From the NCBI GenBank assembly GCA_947446865.1, contig CANFHX010000003.1:1-64000 (forward strand): a stretch of DNA of 64,000 nt, written 5' to 3'. Numbering within the stretch: the stretch's first letter is position 1; every line of letters starts with the position of its first letter. Origin of the DNA: Flavobacteriaceae bacterium. Its GTDB lineage: Bacteria; Bacteroidota; Bacteroidia; Flavobacteriales; Flavobacteriaceae. The notes below the pieces were generated by a model, which did no database searches, was not told where the DNA came from, and worked only from the letters and a program-made list of their open reading frames with translations. Positions 1 through 9,307 of the stretch are shown one piece after another. Position numbers and translations under genes: made by a program.

Positions 1-2424
1 AAATCCAACGGGTATTTATCCGATTATCGTCACCTTTACCTAACTATTACCGATGCTCAGGTAGTTAAAAAAGAAGCATTAGAAGATTTGGTTATTAGCA
101 ACAACGGAAAAGGGATAATCACTTTAAAAGATTTAGCACAAGTAGAAATCCGTGAGGCTAAAGAGTATATCAAAGTAAATTCTAACGGTAGAGAAAGTAT
201 TTTAATTGCGGTATTAAAACAACCCAATTCCAATTTAATCAGTATTTCGCAAGCAACTTCAGATAAGTTATTGGAATTAAAGAAAATAATTCCAAAAGAC
301 GTAATTATTACGCCCTATTACCAACAAGCCAACTTTGTAAATGATGCCGTTCAAAGCGTTAGCGATAGTTTATTACTAGGATTATTATTAGCAATTATTG
401 TTGCCATTTTGTTTTTAAAATCTGCCAAAGCAAGCGCAACAATATTAATCACCATTCCGGTTACTCTTGGGCTAACCGCAATAGTTTTATACCTTACAGG
501 GCAAACGTTCAACATAATGACGCTTGGCGCAATTGCAGCATCTTTAGGACTTATAATTGACGATGCCATTGTGGTTGTGGAGCAAATTCATAGAACCCAT
601 GAAGAAAATCCAGAGGAGCCAACAGTTTCCCTTTTAAAGAAAGCCATACACTATTTATTTCCAGCAATGGTAGGGTCTTCCATCAGCACTATTGTGATTT
701 TCTTCCCTTTTGTTTTGATGAGTGGCGTTGCAGGATCCTATTTTAAAGTCCTAACCGACACGATGATTATAACCCTTTTATGCTCCTTTTTTGTTACTTG
801 GTTGTTGCTTCCGGTGATTTATTTGCAACTTACCAAAAAAGAAAATTCCAATTCGGAAACCAAAAAAGAAAGCAGTTCCCACGAAGTTAAAAAACAAAAT
901 TGGGTTTCTTATTTTATCCAAAGACCAATCATTAGCATCACCTTTTGTATTGTATTAGTACTTTCAATAATTGTCATTCTTCCAAATTTAGAAACTGGTT
1001 TTCTTCCTGAAATGGATGAAGGAAGTATTGTTTTAGATTACCAATCACCTCCCGGAACTTCTCTTGAAGAAACCGATAGAATGCTACAAGAAGTAGAAAA
1101 AATAATTATAAAAACTCCCGAAGTCGATGCCTACAGCCGAAGAACGGGCACCCAAATGGGTTTTTTCATTACCGAGCCCAATCGTGGGGATTACCTCATC
1201 CAACTTAAAAAAGATAGAAGCCGAACCAGCAACGAAGTTATGGATGCTATCCGTAAAAAAATAGAAGCCACGCAACCTGCTCTCCGAATTGATTTCGGAC
1301 AAGTACTTATGGATATGCTAGGCGATTTAATGAGTTCGGTTTCGCCAATTGAAGTCAAAATATTCGGAAATAACCAAGTGCTATTGCAGAAAATTGCCAA
1401 TCAAGTAAACGGAATTGTTGAAAATGTAAAGGGTACTGCCGATGTTTTTAATGGTATTGTAATAGCAGGACCTTCGGTTAATATCACTCCCAATTATCGC
1501 ATGCTAGCGCAATACGGCATTGCTCCTTCCGATTTGCAGTTCCAATTACAAACGGCACTAGAAGGAAATGTTATTGGTTCTATTTTAGAAAATGAACGCG
1601 TAACTCCCATCCGATTAATCTATAAAAATTCCGAAAAGAGAAGTTTAGAAGATATTAAAAAACTGAAATTGTTTTTACCCAACGGGCAATCCATTCCAAT
1701 AACAAATTTGGTTTCTATTTCCGCACAAAAAGGTGTTGCCGAAGTAGAACGCGAAAACCTACAAATGATGTGCGTAGTTACCGGAAGATTAAACAACCGC
1801 GATCTTGGCAGTGTAATGAAAGACATTAAAAAAGAAGTGGCCCAAAAAGTGGCTTTACCTAGCGGTTATTACATCGAATTTGCAGGCGCTTACAAAGACC
1901 AACAACAATCCTTCAAAGAATTATTACTTATTTTGATAGCCTCTTCCCTACTCGTTTTTGGTGTAATTTTATTTTTATTCCGAGACTTTAGAGCCGCCTT
2001 AGTCATTCTCTTTATCTCCATTTTAGGAATCTCCGGCTGCTACATTTTATTATTTCTTACCCAAACACCGCTAAATGTGGGAAGTTATACCGGAATTATC
2101 ATGATTGTAGGAATCATAAGCGAAAATGCCATTTTCACTTTCTTGCAATTCCGAGAAACCTTCAAACTAACCCATGACGTTCCCCATTCGTTAATATATT
2201 CTATTTCTACAAGATTGCGTCCAAAATTAATGACCGCTTTAGGAGCAATCACAGCCCTATTACCACTTGCCATTGGTTTCGGCACAGGTTCTGAACTACA
2301 CCAACCATTAGCAATTGCAGTAATCGGCGGTTTCCTAATTGCTTTACCCCTATTGCTCATTGTACTTCCAAGTCTGCTAGCAATGGTTTATAAAGACGAA
2401 AAGCATTTCAAACATTTGAACTAA
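1..2424 (+). CDS. RND-family efflux pump permease (5'-truncated by window edge)
   Basis: This is the inner-membrane pump subunit of a tripartite resistance-nodulation-division exporter, driven by the proton gradient. The reading frame is open from base 1, so the N-terminus lies outside the window; 807 residues are visible. Residues 183-194 read GLIIDDAIVVVE, the transmembrane-4 motif with paired Asp residues that relay protons in this family. Two groups of hydrophobic helices (about 115-280 and 635-800) flank large periplasmic loops, as in CzcA/AcrB/MdtB proteins. Conserved aromatic or metal-binding residues are not enough to choose between heavy metals and drugs. The membrane-fusion partner and outer-membrane channel are presumably upstream, outside the window. 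No terminator is obvious; a repeat array starts 13 bases after the stop. Confidence 0.93.
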   Translation, partial: KSNGYLSDYRHLYLTITDAQVVKKEALEDLVISNNGKGIITLKDLAQVEIREAKEYIKVNSNGRESILIAVLKQPNSNLISISQATSDKLLELKKIIPKDVIITPYYQQANFVNDAVQSVSDSLLLGLLLAIIVAILFLKSAKASATILITIPVTLGLTAIVLYLTGQTFNIMTLGAIAASLGLIIDDAIVVVEQIHRTHEENPEEPTVSLLKKAIHYLFPAMVGSSISTIVIFFPFVLMSGVAGSYFKVLTDTMIITLLCSFFVTWLLLPVIYLQLTKKENSNSETKKESSSHEVKKQNWVSYFIQRPIISITFCIVLVLSIIVILPNLETGFLPEMDEGSIVLDYQSPPGTSLEETDRMLQEVEKIIIKTPEVDAYSRRTGTQMGFFITEPNRGDYLIQLKKDRSRTSNEVMDAIRKKIEATQPALRIDFGQVLMDMLGDLMSSVSPIEVKIFGNNQVLLQKIANQVNGIVENVKGTADVFNGIVIAGPSVNITPNYRMLAQYGIAPSDLQFQLQTALEGNVIGSILENERVTPIRLIYKNSEKRSLEDIKKLKLFLPNGQSIPITNLVSISAQKGVAEVERENLQMMCVVTGRLNNRDLGSVMKDIKKEVAQKVALPSGYYIEFAGAYKDQQQSFKELLLILIASSLLVFGVILFLFRDFRAALVILFISILGISGCYILLFLTQTPLNVGSYTGIIMIVGIISENAIFTFLQFRETFKLTHDVPHSLIYSISTRLRPKLMTALGAITALLPLAIGFGTGSELHQPLAIAVIGGFLIALPLLLIVLPSLLAMVYKDEKHFKHLN

Positions 2425-2436
2425 ACTCTCTGGTCA

Positions 2437-2716
2437 CGGTACGGACAGGTCGGTACGGACAGGTCGCGACCTGTCCCCCATCAAAATTCCACACGTATGC
2501 ACTACGCATCCACACGTCCGCAACACATATCCATGCATCCGCACCACGCATCCATTCATCCGCACCACGCATCCATGCATCCGCACCACACATCCATGCA
2601 TCCACACCGCGCATCCATGCGTCCACACCACGCATCCACGCGTCCGCAACACATATCCATGCATCCGCACTATATATACAATAAATCCCAGTACGGACAG
2701 GTCGCGACCTGTCCCC
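2437..2716. repeat. 21-bp tandem repeat array flanked by perfect palindromes
   Basis: The core (about 2500-2675) is eight degenerate copies of a 21-bp unit resembling CGCATCCATGCATCCGCACCA. On each side sits the identical 20-bp palindrome GGACAGGTCGCGACCTGTCC (2457-2476 and 2695-2714), preceded by GTAC. A 14-bp direct repeat CGGTACGGACAGGT (2437-2450, 2451-2464) precedes the left palindrome. The stretch is far richer in G+C than its surroundings. It translates as heptapeptide repeats in several frames on both strands, but the composition (His/Pro/Met/Ser only) and lack of any start context argue against a gene. It is a non-coding intergenic element of unknown role. Confidence 0.9.
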
Positions 2717-2778
2717 CCAATAAAAAAATATAACATCCAAAATTTTCCATTAAATACACCCAAAGAGTTAGCAATTTG

Positions 2779-2786
2779 TATATTTG
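2779..2786 (+). promoter_or_regulatory. Candidate -7 element for pepT
   Basis: TATATTTG matches the Bacteroidota -7 consensus TAnnTTTG and lies 25 bases before the pepT ATG. No clear TTTG -33 box is seen at 17-23 bases upstream, so this is only a candidate. Confidence 0.35.
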
Positions 2787-2811
2787 CAACACTAATTTAA
2801 TATTAAACTTC

Positions 2812-4062
2812 ATGCAACATATTATTGATCGCTTTATCAGTTATGCAATTATAGACACCGAATCCGATGCCGATTCACCAACCACACCAAGTACACCAAA
2901 ACAATTAGTCCTTGCTAATTTATTAGTAAAAGAACTAAACACTATTGGTTTAACCGAAGTTACCATTGACGAAAATGGTTATGTAATGGGAACCCTAGCA
3001 AGCAATGTTGACCATGAAGTGCCAACAATTGGTTTTGTTTCACATTACGACACCTCTCCCGATTTTACCGGAAAAGACGTAAAACCGCAAATCATCAACA
3101 ATTACGATGGTGGCGATATCGTTCTAAATAAAGAGCAAAACATCATCCTTTCTCCAAGTTATTTCAAAGATTTACTGCAATACAAAGGGCAAACATTAAT
3201 CACCACCAACGGATTAACCCTTCTTGGTGCCGACGACAAAGCAGGACTTACCGAGATTGTTACCGCAATGGAATACCTTGTGCAACATCCAGAAATTAAA
3301 CACGGAAAAATTAGAGTTGGTTTCACTCCCGATGAAGAAATTGGTCGTGGTGCCGATATTTTTGATGTCGAAAAATTCGGTGCACAATGGGCTTACACTA
3401 TGGATGGAAGTCAAATTGGCGAATTAGAATATGAAAATTTCAATGCTGCTGGCGCCAAAATTACCTTCAAAGGAAAAAGCGTTCACCCAGGTTATGCCAA
3501 AGGTAAAATGATAAACTCCATGCTTATTGCAAACGATTTCATCAACCAATTACCTAAAAATGAAATCCCGCAAGAGACAATAGATTACGAAGGATTTTTC
3601 CACGTTACCGGTCTTTCAGGAAGCCTAGAAGAAACCAAATTAGACCTTATCATCCGGGATCACGACATGCAATTATTTGAAAAACGAAAAGAACTAGTTC
3701 TTGCAATCGTTGCCAAAATCAATGCTCAATTTGCGGCACAATTCGGAGAAGATATTTGTATTGCCGAGGTTAAAGACCAATACTACAACATGCGCGAAAA
3801 AGTAGAACCAATGATGTTCATCGTAGATTTAGCCGAAAAAGCAATGCAAGAATTAGGCATCACGCCACTAATCAAGCCTATTCGTGGCGGTACCGACGGA
3901 TCGAGATTGTCCTACATGGGTTTACCTTGCCCAAATATATTTGCTGGCGGTCATAATTTCCACGGAAAATACGAATATGTACCGGTAGAAAGCATGCAAA
4001 AAGCAGTAGACGTAATTGTAAAAATTGCCCAATTAACTGCCACCACCGATTTCTCCAAATAA
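2812..4062 (+). CDS. pepT: Peptidase T (tripeptide aminopeptidase)
   Basis: Cytoplasmic M20B metallopeptidase that removes the N-terminal residue of tripeptides, using two zinc ions. The 416-residue length is typical. Zinc and catalytic signatures are visible in order: SHYDTSPDF near residue 78 (metal His and adjacent Asp), GADDKAG near 139 (bridging Asp), DEEIGRGAD near 173 (catalytic Glu pair) and [10 protein letters not shown] near 360. The ATG at 2812 is chosen over the upstream TTG at 2776 because family homology begins at MQHIIDRF and the -7 element lies inside the longer frame. It is a single-gene unit with its own strong terminator. Confidence 0.95.
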   Translation: MQHIIDRFISYAIIDTESDADSPTTPSTPKQLVLANLLVKELNTIGLTEVTIDENGYVMGTLASNVDHEVPTIGFVSHYDTSPDFTGKDVKPQIINNYDGGDIVLNKEQNIILSPSYFKDLLQYKGQTLITTNGLTLLGADDKAGLTEIVTAMEYLVQHPEIKHGKIRVGFTPDEEIGRGADIFDVEKFGAQWAYTMDGSQIGELEYENFNAAGAKITFKGKSVHPGYAKGKMINSMLIANDFINQLPKNEIPQETIDYEGFFHVTGLSGSLEETKLDLIIRDHDMQLFEKRKELVLAIVAKINAQFAAQFGEDICIAEVKDQYYNMREKVEPMMFIVDLAEKAMQELGITPLIKPIRGGTDGSRLSYMGLPCPNIFAGGHNFHGKYEYVPVESMQKAVDVIVKIAQLTATTDFSK

Positions 4063-4080
4063 GAAAACAGTTTAAATAAT

Positions 4081-4122
4081 AATTCCACAAATTTCGCTTT
4101 TAGAAATTTGTGGAATTTTTTT
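4081..4122 (+). terminator. Rho-independent terminator after pepT
   Basis: A perfect 15-bp stem (4081-4095 with 4103-4117), 7-base loop, then a run of T. It begins 18 bases after the pepT stop. Confidence 0.9.
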
Positions 4123-4195
4123 ATATCTATAAATTAGTAGAAGCGAATCGTTTGGGCACTATCAGTAATGGCAATTCCCGCCATCCGTTTCAATC

Positions 4196-4275
4196 TGTCA
4201 TTGCGAGGACCGAAGCAATCCAACACCACTTTTGGGTTTTCGCAATGCCAGGATTTCCACTTCTGTCAGGGCTAA
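4196..4275. repeat. Interspersed repeat fragments (TCATTGCGAG type)
   Basis: 4196-4221 reads TGTCATTGCGAGGACCGAAG followed by CAATCC. This is a widespread intergenic repeat of Bacteroidota and other bacteria, and a second, inverted copy lies at 55728-55755. At 4250-4275 GGATTTCCACTTCTGTCAGG then GCTAAA matches one end of the larger element at 12787-12876 and 57648-57735. There is no gene here. Confidence 0.7.
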
Positions 4276-4301
4276 ACGGTAATGGTATTGCAATAAAATA
4301 A

Positions 4302-4399
4302 AATTCCAAAAGAAAAAAATTCCAAATCCCAACTTTACAATTGGAATTTGGAATTTGGAATTTCTTTATTGGAATTTGAAATTTCCTTGTTGGAATTTA
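4302..4399. repeat. TTGGAATTT-rich inverted and direct repeats
   Basis: ATTCCAAA-type words on the left face several copies of TTGGAATTTGGAATTT on the right, so RNA from either strand can fold. Similar words recur at 13579-13660. The element sits just past the 3' end of the leftward yajC gene and may act as its transcription terminator. Confidence 0.55.
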
Positions 4400-4404
4400 A
4401 AAAC

Positions 4405-4680
4405 CTATGCTTTCTTATTCAACGAAGCACTCATTTCTAATGAAATTGCAGAACGCTCCATTTTTAATTTTCCAGACATGGTTTCAAGAACCACAGTAGT
4501 TTCTGCTAATTCAGAAATTTTTCCATGAATACCACTCTTAGTGATAATTCTATCCCCTACTTTTAAGGTACTTTCAAATTCTTTTTCTTTCTTAGCCTTC
4601 TTTTGTTGTGGCATTATCATAAAGAAATAGATAACCACGAACATTAAAATAAACGGTAAAAACTGACTTATTTGTTCCAT
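4405..4680 (-). CDS. yajC: Preprotein translocase subunit YajC
   Basis: Small single-span inner-membrane protein that associates with SecDF and the SecYEG translocon. The 91 residues hold one hydrophobic helix at about 6-23, ending in the family's MMIMPQQKKAKKE-like basic turn (here FMIMPQQKKAKKEKEFE), then a beta-rich cytoplasmic domain with VGDRIITKSGIHGKI. Length and layout are standard. It lies 29 bases downstream of nusB on the same strand, the usual Bacteroidota arrangement, so the two are probably co-transcribed. Confidence 0.95.
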   Translation of the reverse strand: MEQISQFLPFILMFVVIYFFMIMPQQKKAKKEKEFESTLKVGDRIITKSGIHGKISELAETTVVLETMSGKLKMERSAISLEMSASLNKKA

Positions 4681-4709
4681 AATTTATTAATTTTTGTTTT
4701 AATTTTTAT

Positions 4710-5651
4710 TTACATTAAGCCTCTTCCAGCTTTATTGATTCTATTATTTAATTGGAAATCTTTTACTAAATTATCTAAAATTCCGTTGATAAATATACTA
4801 CTTTTTGGAGTAGAATATTCTTTTGCCAATTCTAAATATTCGTTAATCGTTACCTTCAACGGAATAGATGGAAATTTCAAGAACTCACAAATAGCCATTT
4901 TCAAGATAATAGTATCTATTTCAGCAATACGATCAATATCCCAATTTGGCGTTTTATCAATAAATTCTTTTGCCAATTCCGTTTCGTTCAAAACAGTTTT
5001 TCTAAACAAGGCAGTAGCAAAATCTTTATCTTCCATATCCTTATAAATTGCAGGAACTCTAAGCGATTGCTCTTCGGCAGAAATTTGTTTTAACTGCTTC
5101 AATATTTGAGTATTCACCACTGGAATATCATCTACCCAAGTAAGTTTAAAGTCTTCTAAATACGAATACAACTTATCATTAGGCGCAATCAATTCCGAAA
5201 ACATATCGGCAACAAAAAAACGTTCTTCCTCAAAAGTAACATTCTTTTTAACCATATATTTTTGATACAATTCACTTTGTTTTACCACTTGTAAAAGCAA
5301 TAAAATAGTATCATCATTGGCTTGCCAATTGGTAATTTTTCGTTTTTCAAGGGCAATACTCAACGAATTATTATCGTCTAATGCCACTAAAATTGGGTTG
5401 TTTATAAACCGTAAATTGGGATTGCGTTCTTCTGAAGTAGCAAGGTGTTTTTGCTGCGCAAGAACCTGGTATTCCATTTCTTTTTTACGGATTTCGACTA
5501 AAGAAGACAACATAATTAAATATAAATCAACTATGTTTTCTAAACTGGCTTGTAAAAACTTTTCTTGTTTTTCAAGGTTGTCGGATCCACTTTGGTGCAT
5601 TGCATAAATGGATTGCATGACTTTAATTCTAATATGTCTTCTGTTTAGCAC
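4710..5651 (-). CDS. nusB: Transcription antitermination factor NusB (long Bacteroidota form)
   Basis: RNA-binding partner of NusE/S10 in antitermination of rRNA operons. At 313 residues it is about twice the E. coli length. The N-terminus MLNRRHIRIKVMQSIYAMHQ is the family's opening helix, and the C-terminal part (about 200-300, ending VTINEYLELAKEYSTPKSSI and FINGILDNL) is the classic NusB fold. A middle segment of about 120 residues is the Bacteroidota-specific insertion. The start codon is GTG at 5651, set by homology at the first residue. yajC follows. Confidence 0.93.
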   Translation of the reverse strand: MLNRRHIRIKVMQSIYAMHQSGSDNLEKQEKFLQASLENIVDLYLIMLSSLVEIRKKEMEYQVLAQQKHLATSEERNPNLRFINNPILVALDDNNSLSIALEKRKITNWQANDDTILLLLQVVKQSELYQKYMVKKNVTFEEERFFVADMFSELIAPNDKLYSYLEDFKLTWVDDIPVVNTQILKQLKQISAEEQSLRVPAIYKDMEDKDFATALFRKTVLNETELAKEFIDKTPNWDIDRIAEIDTIILKMAICEFLKFPSIPLKVTINEYLELAKEYSTPKSSIFINGILDNLVKDFQLNNRINKAGRGLM

Positions 5652-5683
5652 GGATAAGAACTTTTAATTTTGGATAAAATAAA

Positions 5684-5712
5684 CAAAGCGAAAGAGGTAC
5701 TCTTTCGCTTTG
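5684..5712 (-). terminator. Hairpin terminator after the dehydrogenase gene
   Basis: A perfect 13-bp stem (5684-5696 with 5700-5712) and a GTA loop lie 31 bases past the leftward dehydrogenase stop. T-rich sequence follows on the minus strand. Confidence 0.75.
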
Positions 5713-5742
5713 CAAAAATAAAACTATTTTTAAAACCTTAGG

Positions 5743-6849
5743 CTATAAATTAGCCTTTTCTTTTTTTCTTTGTGCAATTCTTGCTTCAGCAATTTCCATG
5801 GCAGCCTTTTGCGGAGTCAATTTATGCTCTTTTGCATAAGCGAAAATCTCTAAAGTAGTGTTGTAGATATTTTCGGTTCTACGCATTGCTTCTGCTTTAT
5901 CGTAATGTGCAATTTCAGCATACACATTAATAATTCCTCCAGCATTAATCAAGAAATCAGGCGCATAAATAATACCTCTTTCTTGAAGAATAGGTCCGTG
6001 AATATTTTCATTAGCCAACTGATTGTTAGCCGCTCCTGCAATTACTTTTGCTTTAATTTTATAAACCGTATCATCATTGATAGTTGCTCCAAGCGCACAA
6101 GGCGCATAGATATCTACATCGGCAGTATACAAATCCTCTCCTGAATAAATAGTAGTGCCATATTTTGCACTTACCTCTTGCATTCTTGCCTCATTAATAT
6201 CGGCAATTTGAACTAGGGCACCTTCTTTAGTCAAATAATCTACTAAAATTTCGCCAACATGCCCAATTCCTTGAACTAAAATTTTCTTTCCGTCTAATTT
6301 ATCCGAACCAAATTGGTGTTTTGCAGCGGCTTTCATACCCATGTAAACGCCATAAGCAGTTACAGGCGATGGATTACCCGAACCACCACGAGATTCTGAA
6401 ATTCCAGTTACATAAGGCGTAACATCTCTAACAGTATCCATATCGGCAGTTTCCATACCAACATCCTCAGCAGTAATATATCTTCCGGATAATGAGTTCA
6501 CAAAATCACCAAATTTACGCATCATTTCTGGCGTTTTTTGGGTTTTGGCATCCCCTATAATTACGGCTTTTCCGCCTCCAAGATCCAAACCAGTGATAGC
6601 GGCTTTGTAGGTCATTCCACGAGAAAGACGCAAAACATCGTTTAATGCTTCCCATTCGTTGGCATAATTCCACATTCTAGTACCACCTAAAGCTGGTCCT
6701 AAAACTGAGTTATGAATACCAATAATTGCTTTTAATCCAGTATCTTTGTCGTTGCAAAAAACAATTTGTTCGTGATTATCAAAAGATAATTGACCAAATA
6801 CAGGATCCATTTTTTGAAGTTCTTTTGGGGTAGTGATTTCTGTAGTCAT
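5743..6849 (-). CDS. Glu/Leu/Phe/Val dehydrogenase (leucine dehydrogenase type)
   Basis: NAD-dependent oxidative deamination of branched-chain amino acids to 2-oxo acids. It is 368 residues, the leucine-dehydrogenase length rather than the roughly 450 of glutamate dehydrogenases. The catalytic-Lys motif is in GLDLGGGKAVIIGD (about 88-101), and the NAD-binding Rossmann fingerprint is VQGIGHVGEILVDYL near 198. Substrate cannot be read directly; leucine is inferred from length and family. It is monocistronic: its own terminator is downstream and a divergent intergenic region of 193 bases separates it from the ABC transporter gene. Confidence 0.9.
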   Translation of the reverse strand: MTTEITTPKELQKMDPVFGQLSFDNHEQIVFCNDKDTGLKAIIGIHNSVLGPALGGTRMWNYANEWEALNDVLRLSRGMTYKAAITGLDLGGGKAVIIGDAKTQKTPEMMRKFGDFVNSLSGRYITAEDVGMETADMDTVRDVTPYVTGISESRGGSGNPSPVTAYGVYMGMKAAAKHQFGSDKLDGKKILVQGIGHVGEILVDYLTKEGALVQIADINEARMQEVSAKYGTTIYSGEDLYTADVDIYAPCALGATINDDTVYKIKAKVIAGAANNQLANENIHGPILQERGIIYAPDFLINAGGIINVYAEIAHYDKAEAMRRTENIYNTTLEIFAYAKEHKLTPQKAAMEIAEARIAQRKKEKANL

Positions 6850-7042
6850 AATTATTATTTGGGTTGCGACTTTATCAATAAGTCAGAGCAAATTTAACTT
6901 TTTATTCAAAATAACTTACTTATTTTAGTTTTAATTAGCATATTGTTAGTAAATATAATTTTTATCGAATATAATGATATTACATTATCCTTACCTATTT
7001 AACAAATTAAGAAGCCACATTATCTAGAATTATAGAAATAAC

Positions 7043-8806
7043 ATGAAAGAATTACAATATTTAAATAAATACTTTATCAAATATAAATACCGTTTCTTGT
7101 TAGGTATTTTTATTACAATTGTTGCACAAATTTTTTCCCTTTTCACACCCAAACTAATTAGCAAATCCTTCAAAGCCATTGAAGAATACCATAAAAGCGC
7201 AATTGGAATGGACAGCGTGAAAAGCCAACTTATTGAAAACATACTACTTATCCTAGGAACTACCATCATTGCAGGGCTGTTAACTTTTATTATGCGCCAA
7301 ACCTTAATTGTAATGTCTAGACATGTTGAATTCGATTTGAAAAATGAGGTTTTTAAACATTACGAAGTTTTAGATCAAAATTTTTACAAACGCAACCGCA
7401 CCGGTGATTTAATGAACCGTATTAGTGAGGATGTTGCAAAGGTCCGAATGTATGTAGGACCAGCAGTGATGTATACCATCAACACCATTATTCGATTTAC
7501 GGTCGTAACTATTTATATGTATAATGTCTCCCCTAAACTGACCTTATACACCTTACTACCCCTACCTATTTTATCGTATATTATTTACAAATTAAGCAAG
7601 GAAATCAATACACGAAGTACTATTTTTCAACAGTATTTATCTAAAGTATCTAGTTATACCCAGGAGGTTTTTTCTGGAATACGAGTAATTAAAGCCTATT
7701 CTTTAGAAAAACAAAATCAAGATATCATTACTGAATTAGCACTAGAAAGCAAAACCAAAAGCATGAGTTTAGCCAAAGTGCAATCGTTATTTGGACCTCT
7801 AATGGTCACCCTAATTGGCGTTAGTAATTTAGTGGTAATTTACTTTGGTGGGAGGATGTATATAGAGCATGATCCAGAAATTAAAACCATTGGAATTATT
7901 GCCGAATTTATTCTCTACGTCAACATGCTTACATGGCCAGTTGCTTCCATCGGATGGGTTTCCTCGTTGATTCAAGAAGCAGAGGCTTCCCAAAAAAGAG
8001 TCAATGAATTTTTAAAAACAGAACCTGAAATTAAAAATACAACTTCCGAAAAATCTATAATTAAAGGAAATATTGCATTTGAAAATGTAAGTTTTATTTA
8101 TGAAGACACGAATATCCTAGCCTTAAAAAATGTTTCTTTTAAGGTTAATAAAGGCGAAACATTAGCAATTTTAGGAAAAACCGGCTCTGGAAAATCGAGT
8201 ATTCTTTCTTTAATTACTAGAATGTACGATGTGAAAGAAGGCTCCATCACTATGGATGGAACACCTTTAGCGAAAGTGAATTTAATAGACCTGCGCGAAA
8301 GTATTGGAATAGTGCCACAAGATGCTTTTTTGTTTTCAGACAGTATAAAAAACAACATCAAGTTCGGTAAAGAAAATGCCACTGATGAGGAAGTAATTGA
8401 GGCGGCTACAAAAGCAGCGGTTCACGATAATATTATCCAATTCAACCAACAATACGAAACCATTTTAGGAGAACGAGGCATAACCCTTTCGGGAGGACAA
8501 AAGCAACGTGTTTCTATAGCAAGAGCAATCATTAAAAATCCTGAAATTTTGCTATTAGACGATTGTCTCTCGGCAGTTGACACCGAAACGGAAGAGACTA
8601 TCTTGAATAATTTACTTGAAATTTCCAAAGACAAAACAACTATAATTGTTAGTCACAGGGTTTCCTCTGCTAAAAATGCAGACAAAATTATTATACTAGA
8701 AGAGGGAGAAATCATCCAACAAGGAACTCATAATCAATTAATAAGCCAAGAAGGGTATTACAAAGAATTGTATTACAAACAACTTTCTGAAAAAGAAGTT
8801 CTATAA
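7043..8806 (+). CDS. ABC exporter, fused permease and ATPase (MsbA/BmrA-like)
   Basis: A homodimeric type IV ABC half-transporter of 587 residues. About six membrane helices occupy residues 15-320. The nucleotide-binding domain follows with Walker A GKTGSGKSS (near 384), signature LSGGQKQRVSIARAI (near 487) and Walker B ILLLDDCLSAVD, where Asp replaces the usual catalytic Glu as in many members. The H-loop is IIVSHRVSS. The substrate is unknown; lipid-like or hydrophobic compounds are usual. It starts at ATG 7043 and stands 67 bases before the next gene. Confidence 0.92.
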   Translation: MKELQYLNKYFIKYKYRFLLGIFITIVAQIFSLFTPKLISKSFKAIEEYHKSAIGMDSVKSQLIENILLILGTTIIAGLLTFIMRQTLIVMSRHVEFDLKNEVFKHYEVLDQNFYKRNRTGDLMNRISEDVAKVRMYVGPAVMYTINTIIRFTVVTIYMYNVSPKLTLYTLLPLPILSYIIYKLSKEINTRSTIFQQYLSKVSSYTQEVFSGIRVIKAYSLEKQNQDIITELALESKTKSMSLAKVQSLFGPLMVTLIGVSNLVVIYFGGRMYIEHDPEIKTIGIIAEFILYVNMLTWPVASIGWVSSLIQEAEASQKRVNEFLKTEPEIKNTTSEKSIIKGNIAFENVSFIYEDTNILALKNVSFKVNKGETLAILGKTGSGKSSILSLITRMYDVKEGSITMDGTPLAKVNLIDLRESIGIVPQDAFLFSDSIKNNIKFGKENATDEEVIEAATKAAVHDNIIQFNQQYETILGERGITLSGGQKQRVSIARAIIKNPEILLLDDCLSAVDTETEETILNNLLEISKDKTTIIVSHRVSSAKNADKIIILEEGEIIQQGTHNQLISQEGYYKELYYKQLSEKEVL

Positions 8807-8873
8807 TTCTTGCATAGTACTATTTTTTTTAGCATTTTTGGAATTAGAAAAACTACTAATTGACCGAACGAAT

Positions 8874-9251
8874 ATGAGAGAAAACGACATGTTAGAAAAA
8901 GACGAGATTTTTTCTAAAGTATTAAGAGCAGGAAGAAGAACTTATTTCTTTGATGTACGATCAACCAAGGCCGAAGACTACTACATCACCATTACTGAAA
9001 GCAAGAAATTCACCGAAGAAGATGGTTCGTTCCATTTTAAAAAGCACAAAATTTATCTATACAAAGAGGATTTTTCTGCTTTTAAAGAAATTCTAGAAGA
9101 AATGACTTCCTTTGTTTTAAATAATAAAGGAGAAGAAGTAATCTCAGAAAGACACCAAAAAGATTTTAAAAGAGAATACACTTCAGATAATCAGGAGGAA
9201 ACCCCACAAGTAGAAAAAAGTTTTACTGATATTAATTTTGATGATATTTAG
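8874..9251 (+). CDS. DUF3276 (PUR-alpha-like) protein
   Basis: A 125-residue protein of a family nearly confined to Bacteroidota, whose fold is related to the nucleic-acid-binding PUR domain. The conserved block is KVLRAGRRTYFFDVRSTKAE (residues 14-33) followed by the YYITITESKKF and KHKIYLYKEDF strands; the C-terminal 35 residues are acidic and low-complexity. The ATG at 8874 is preferred over the upstream TTG at 8838, because homology starts at MRENDMLEKDEIF; the internal ATG at 8889 is also possible. A nucleic-acid-binding role is inferred from the fold only. Confidence 0.88.
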   Translation: MRENDMLEKDEIFSKVLRAGRRTYFFDVRSTKAEDYYITITESKKFTEEDGSFHFKKHKIYLYKEDFSAFKEILEEMTSFVLNNKGEEVISERHQKDFKREYTSDNQEETPQVEKSFTDINFDDI

Positions 9252-9272
9252 GGTATCATTTAAAAAATAGTT

Positions 9273-9307
9273 AAGTCCAAAATCCAAAAGGTTTTGGACT
9301 TTTTTTT
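9273..9307. terminator. Bidirectional hairpin terminator between convergent genes
   Basis: Stem AAGTCCAAAA (9273-9282) with TTTTGGACTT (9292-9301), then T8 on the plus strand. It serves the rightward DUF3276 gene and overlaps the stop of the leftward tRNA-binding gene. Confidence 0.85.

Noticed and set aside
2497..2733. CRISPR array
   Set aside because: The units are directly adjacent 21-bp repeats with no unique spacers, and no cas genes are present in the window.
2408..2763. Long frames on both strands through the 21-bp repeat array
   Set aside because: A repeat whose unit is a multiple of 3 stays open in several frames; all products are low-complexity (His/Pro/Met or Cys/Gly/Met heptads), without credible starts.
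4110..4301. 63-codon frame after pepT
   Set aside because: It crosses the terminator tail and an interspersed repeat, and its product has no recognisable features.
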